Source: Desulfococcus multivorans (GTDB lineage Bacteria; Desulfobacterota; Desulfobacteria; Desulfobacterales; Desulfococcaceae). From it: a stretch of DNA of 64,000 nucleotides. Below are positions 61,870 through 64,000 of the stretch, one piece after another (position 1 is the stretch's first letter; the number at the start of each line of letters is the position of its first letter). The stretch covers positions 2,143,001-2,207,000 of the forward strand of contig NZ_CP015381.1 in NCBI RefSeq assembly GCF_001854245.1, given 5' to 3'. The position numbers and the translations under genes are program-made. The notes under the pieces were generated by a model, which ran no database searches, was not told where the DNA came from, and worked only from the letters and a program-made list of their open reading frames with translations.

Positions 61870-62859
61870 ATGAAAAAATGCCGTTACATCTCCCTGTCGC
61901 TGATCTGTGCGTTCTTTATCTGTGCCCTGTCGACCGTCACCAGCATTGCAGGCGACGCAACGCTTCTGGACTTTCAAAACGCGCTCGGCATTCAAACGGA
62001 TACCGCCTTTTTAGGCATGCCGCTCTCGGACATCAGGGAAGGGGACGTCATCGATGCCGTGGTGGTCGACGCCTCTAAAATGGGCGGGTGCAAGCCGGGC
62101 GACAGGGTCAAACTCTTTTTCATGGGAGAGGATAAGTGGATGGTCAAGCACCTGGACAGCGGCAACGCTGTCGACATTGTCACCGTCCACCAGAACGGAA
62201 CCCTGAAGTTAGCCAAAACCGGAACCTACACACCGGCGACATCCGAAACCGCGCCGGCACCGACGACTTCGAATATGGATGACAGTCGGCATTTGACCGC
62301 CGTATTCAAGGCCGGTGGCTACTTCCCCAACAACGATCTGGATGATTTTGATACGGGGTTCAACGCCGAACTTGCCTTGAACCGCTATCTTTCGCCTTAT
62401 TTCGCCCTGGAAGCGAGCATCGGGTATGCCAACACCGACGACGCCGCAAACGGGAATTTTTACGCTGTCGTAAATAATGATGTTTACACGATTCCGGCCC
62501 GAGCGGACGCCGACATTCATATCATCCCCGTAACGGCCAGTGCCAAGGGGGTGTTGCCGTTCAACCAGGGGGAGGTTTACCTGGGCGGGGGCCTGGGGGT
62601 ATATTATGTTTATGGGGATTTTGATATCCAGGTTGCCGGTTTTGAAGTTACCGCCGACGACCATGATGCCGTTCTCGGTGCGCATATTGTGGCGGGGTTG
62701 AATATCAACATCGATAAAAGGGTGTTCCTCGGTATCGAGGGAAAGCGTATCTTTACGGATGAAGCGGAGTTAAGCGATACCATCGAAGATATTCCCATCG
62801 AGGCGGAATTCGACCTGAACGGCTACACATTGACGGGTCAGATCGGATACCGATTTTAA
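61870..62859 (+). CDS. Outer-membrane beta-barrel protein
   Basis: This 329-residue protein has a signal peptide (residues 1-28, cut near SIAG). A short periplasmic domain follows (30-110, 'ATLLDFQNALGIQTDTAFLGMPLSDIREGDVIDAVVVDASKMGGCKPGDRVKLFFMGEDKW'), a TPATSE/APAPTTS linker, then an OmpW/OmpA-like 8-strand barrel ('LTAVFKAGGYFPNNDLDDFDTGFNAELALNRYLSPYFALEASIGYANTDD' to the C-terminal aromatic 'YTLTGQIGYRF'). The final Phe is the BAM signal. A start with AAAGGAAC fits. Confidence 0.82.
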   Translation: MKKCRYISLSLICAFFICALSTVTSIAGDATLLDFQNALGIQTDTAFLGMPLSDIREGDVIDAVVVDASKMGGCKPGDRVKLFFMGEDKWMVKHLDSGNAVDIVTVHQNGTLKLAKTGTYTPATSETAPAPTTSNMDDSRHLTAVFKAGGYFPNNDLDDFDTGFNAELALNRYLSPYFALEASIGYANTDDAANGNFYAVVNNDVYTIPARADADIHIIPVTASAKGVLPFNQGEVYLGGGLGVYYVYGDFDIQVAGFEVTADDHDAVLGAHIVAGLNINIDKRVFLGIEGKRIFTDEAELSDTIEDIPIEAEFDLNGYTLTGQIGYRF

Positions 62860-62870
62860 TCCCGGCCTTG

Positions 62871-62990
62871 TTGAAGGCTGAAGACTGAAGGCTGAAGACT
62901 GAAGACTGAAGGCTGAAGGGGATAAAGGCACTGGCTGTGGCCCTCGCATCCCTTCAGTCTTCAGCCTTCAGCCTTCAGCCTCTCGAATTT
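62871..62990. repeat. Heptamer hairpin: CTGAAGR runs in inverted arms
   Basis: 62871-62920 has seven GCTGAAG/ACTGAAG heptamers ending GGG; 62950-62985 has four to five CTTCAGCC/TCTTCAG heptamers, its near reverse complement. A 30-bp hairpin with a ~29-nt loop can form right after the barrel gene, which could act as its terminator. The family recurs at six other places in the window. Confidence 0.75.
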
Positions 62991-63015
62991 TTTCCTGGGA
63001 CCCCCAACAAAAAGC

Positions 63016-63044
63016 TTGACACCCTCAAACGGTTCCCGTAAACA
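63016..63044 (+). promoter_or_regulatory. Promoter of the DAHP synthase leader
   Basis: TTGACA (63016-63021) and TAAACA (63039-63044) are 17 bp apart. The -35 is perfect and the -10 weak. The start site should be near 63051, 48 bases before the leader peptide ATG. Confidence 0.6.
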
Positions 63045-63098
63045 GAGACAGTATTGCATTTTTTGTAAGTTATCATCAAAAGAGGATTATATACTTAA

Positions 63099-63176
63099 AT
63101 GAACCCCTATGCCGGCAGCGTGTATTATTTCTGGTTTTATTTTTACGGCACCGCACGTCTGCCTGGGGTTCGCTGA
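63099..63176 (+). CDS. Leader peptide of an aromatic amino acid attenuator
   Basis: This 25-codon reading frame from ATG 63099 to TGA 63174-63176 encodes MNPYAGSVYYFWFYFYGTARLPGVR. Codons 9-16 (63123-63146) spell Y-Y-F-W-F-Y-F-Y: eight consecutive aromatic residues covering all three amino acids made by the shikimate route. An AGAGGA site (63081-63086) is at 12-nt spacing. It precedes a strong terminator and the DAHP synthase gene. The peptide itself is expected to have no function; ribosome stalling on it would signal aromatic amino acid shortage. Confidence 0.93.
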   Translation: MNPYAGSVYYFWFYFYGTARLPGVR

Positions 63177-63202
63177 GGTATACACACACATAACGAAGCG
63201 AA

Positions 63203-63239
63203 AGAGCCGAGGGCAGACCCGCCCGCGGCTCTTTTTTTT
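63203..63239 (+). terminator. Attenuator terminator
   Basis: AGAGCCG (63203-63209) pairs with CGGCTCT (63226-63232), and GGGC (63211-63214) with GCCC (63221-63224), around a six-base loop; eight T follow. It lies 27 bases after the leader stop codon. A rival pairing of leader CTGCC (63159-63163) and TTCGC (63169-63173) with GGCAG (63212-63216) and GCGAA (63198-63202) would break this stem. Confidence 0.9.
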
Positions 63240-63245
63240 ACTTAA

Positions 63246-63285
63246 AAAGGCCGCGGGGAGAAAAAAACATCCCGGCGGCCTTTTT
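63246..63285 (+). terminator. Second terminator-like hairpin before DAHP synthase
   Basis: AAAGGCCGCGGG (63246-63257) pairs, with one bulge, to CCCGGCGGCCTTT (63271-63283). Five T follow. It stands 31 bases before the DAHP synthase ATG. It may back up the attenuator or be an independent control; why two lie in tandem is not clear. Confidence 0.7.
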
Positions 63286-63315
63286 CGTTTCCTTAACCCA
63301 AAAGGAGACCCGACT

Positions 63316-64000
63316 ATGAGCCCCGAAATGCAGCGCACCTACGATGTCCGCGTCAAGGAATTCGTCCCCCTGCTGCCGCCCCAGGCACTGAAGGAGGAGA
63401 TTCCCATCAGCTGGACGGCCGGCGACACGGTCATCGCCGGACGGAAGGCGATCGAGCGCATCCTGCACAAGGAGGATCCCCGCCTTCTGGTGATCACCGG
63501 CCCCTGTTCCATCCACAACGAGGAGGAGGCGCTCGAGTATGCCGAACGGCTGAATGCCCTGCGGGAGGCCGTTTCGGAAACCCTGTGCATCGTCATGCGC
63601 GTCTATTTCGAAAAACCCCGCACCAACGTGGGCTGGAAAGGCATGATCAACGATCCTTACATGGACGGTTCCTGCGACATTGTCGAGGGCCTCAGAAGGG
63701 CGCGGCGCCTCCTCCTGAAGATCACCGAGATGGGGATGCCCACGGCAACGGAAATGCTCGATCCCATTTCGCCCCAATACATTGCGGGACTGGTCTGCTG
63801 GTCGGCCATTGGGGCCCGCACCACGGAATCCCAGACCCACCGCGAGATGGCCAGCGGCCTTTCCATGCCTGTCGGGTTCAAGAACTGCACCGACGGCGGC
63901 TTGACAACGGCGGTGAACGCCATGATCGCGGCGGGGAGCCCGCAGAGTTTCCTGGGCATCGATGCCGACGGCAGAAGCGCCGTCGTCAAAACCACCGGGA
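63316..64000 (+). CDS. 3-deoxy-7-phosphoheptulonate (DAHP) synthase, class I, 5' part
   Basis: The first 228 codons are visible, and the gene runs off the window edge. DAHP synthase joins phosphoenolpyruvate and erythrose 4-phosphate, the first step to Phe, Tyr and Trp. Motifs are 'LVITGPCSIHNEEEALEYAERL' (metal-binding Cys), 'VMRVYFEKPRTNVGWKGMINDPYMDGSCDI', 'LPTATEMLDPISPQYI'-like strand and 'WSAIGARTTESQTHREMASGLSMPVGFKN'. The class I (AroF/G/H) type is certain, but the symbol is not. AAAGGAG lies before the ATG. The attenuator upstream shows Phe/Tyr/Trp-dependent control. Confidence 0.93.
   Translation, partial: MSPEMQRTYDVRVKEFVPLLPPQALKEEIPISWTAGDTVIAGRKAIERILHKEDPRLLVITGPCSIHNEEEALEYAERLNALREAVSETLCIVMRVYFEKPRTNVGWKGMINDPYMDGSCDIVEGLRRARRLLLKITEMGMPTATEMLDPISPQYIAGLVCWSAIGARTTESQTHREMASGLSMPVGFKNCTDGGLTTAVNAMIAAGSPQSFLGIDADGRSAVVKTTG

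Overview
The window is typical of a GC-rich deltaproteobacterium, most likely a sulfate-reducer-type Desulfobacterota. The evidence is the codon usage, the mix of anaerobic acyl-CoA/acetate genes, an EFR1-type flavodoxin-ferredoxin fusion, a corrinoid operon and a Tad/Flp pilus locus. There are no rRNA or tRNA genes and no CRISPR array. Two AT-richer stretches (about 38-42 kb, cell-surface glycosylation; about 47.7-51.4 kb, pilin and insertion sequence) stand out from the GC-rich background. Intergenic spaces are unusually rich in heptamer repeats and palindromic mobile-like elements.

Layout. 0-1.7 kb: the end of a methyltransferase gene and an ATP-grasp ligase. 1.9-2.65 kb: a Phd/VapC toxin-antitoxin pair with an operator palindrome over its promoter. 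2.8-12.3 kb: three uptake systems that all look aimed at thiamine or its pyrimidine precursors. These are an NMT1-type ABC operon with an EFR1 protein, a convergent ThiXYZ-like ABC operon, and a TPP-riboswitch-controlled ECF transporter (ThiW, fused double ATPase, T component). 12.4-19.7 kb: an AMP-forming acetyl-CoA synthetase flanked by two ADP-forming-synthetase/GNAT fusion proteins, one of which has lost its ATP-binding segment. 19.7-23.5 kb, minus strand: an operon of a chimeric Clp-like/FtsH-like AAA protease, an acyl carrier protein and a quinone oxidoreductase. 23.5-25.8 kb: a ChaN lipoprotein and a receiver-histidine kinase. 26.2-30.6 kb: a DinG-like helicase converging on an ABC-2 exporter. 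31.4-34.9 kb: a lytic transglycosylase, two unknown proteins and an orphan ZnuA. 35.1-36.4 kb: a phage replication-gene remnant. 36.9-42.1 kb: GtrB, GtrA and two large polytopic membrane proteins. 42.1-46.7 kb, minus strand: a BtuFCD-like importer with CobM and a duplicated-repeat cysteine protein. 48.4-59.8 kb: a Tad/Flp pilus locus split by a complete IS1634-type element, with tadC carrying a frameshift at a T-run. 60.4-62.9 kb: an MshEN-type AAA ATPase and an outer-membrane beta-barrel protein. 63.0-64.0 kb: a DAHP synthase gene cut by the window edge, preceded by a leader peptide with eight consecutive aromatic codons and two intrinsic terminators.

The most notable observations are: (1) the aromatic-amino-acid attenuator ahead of DAHP synthase; (2) the soluble 812-residue double-AAA metalloprotease in an operon with an acyl carrier protein; (3) the T TTT TTA heptamer exactly where the two halves of tadC meet; (4) the duplicated Cys-repeat protein heading a corrinoid operon; (5) acetyl-CoA synthetase between intact and degenerate Pat-like proteins; (6) families of heptamer and palindromic repeats between genes.

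All product names come from motif reading by eye; no database search was run.
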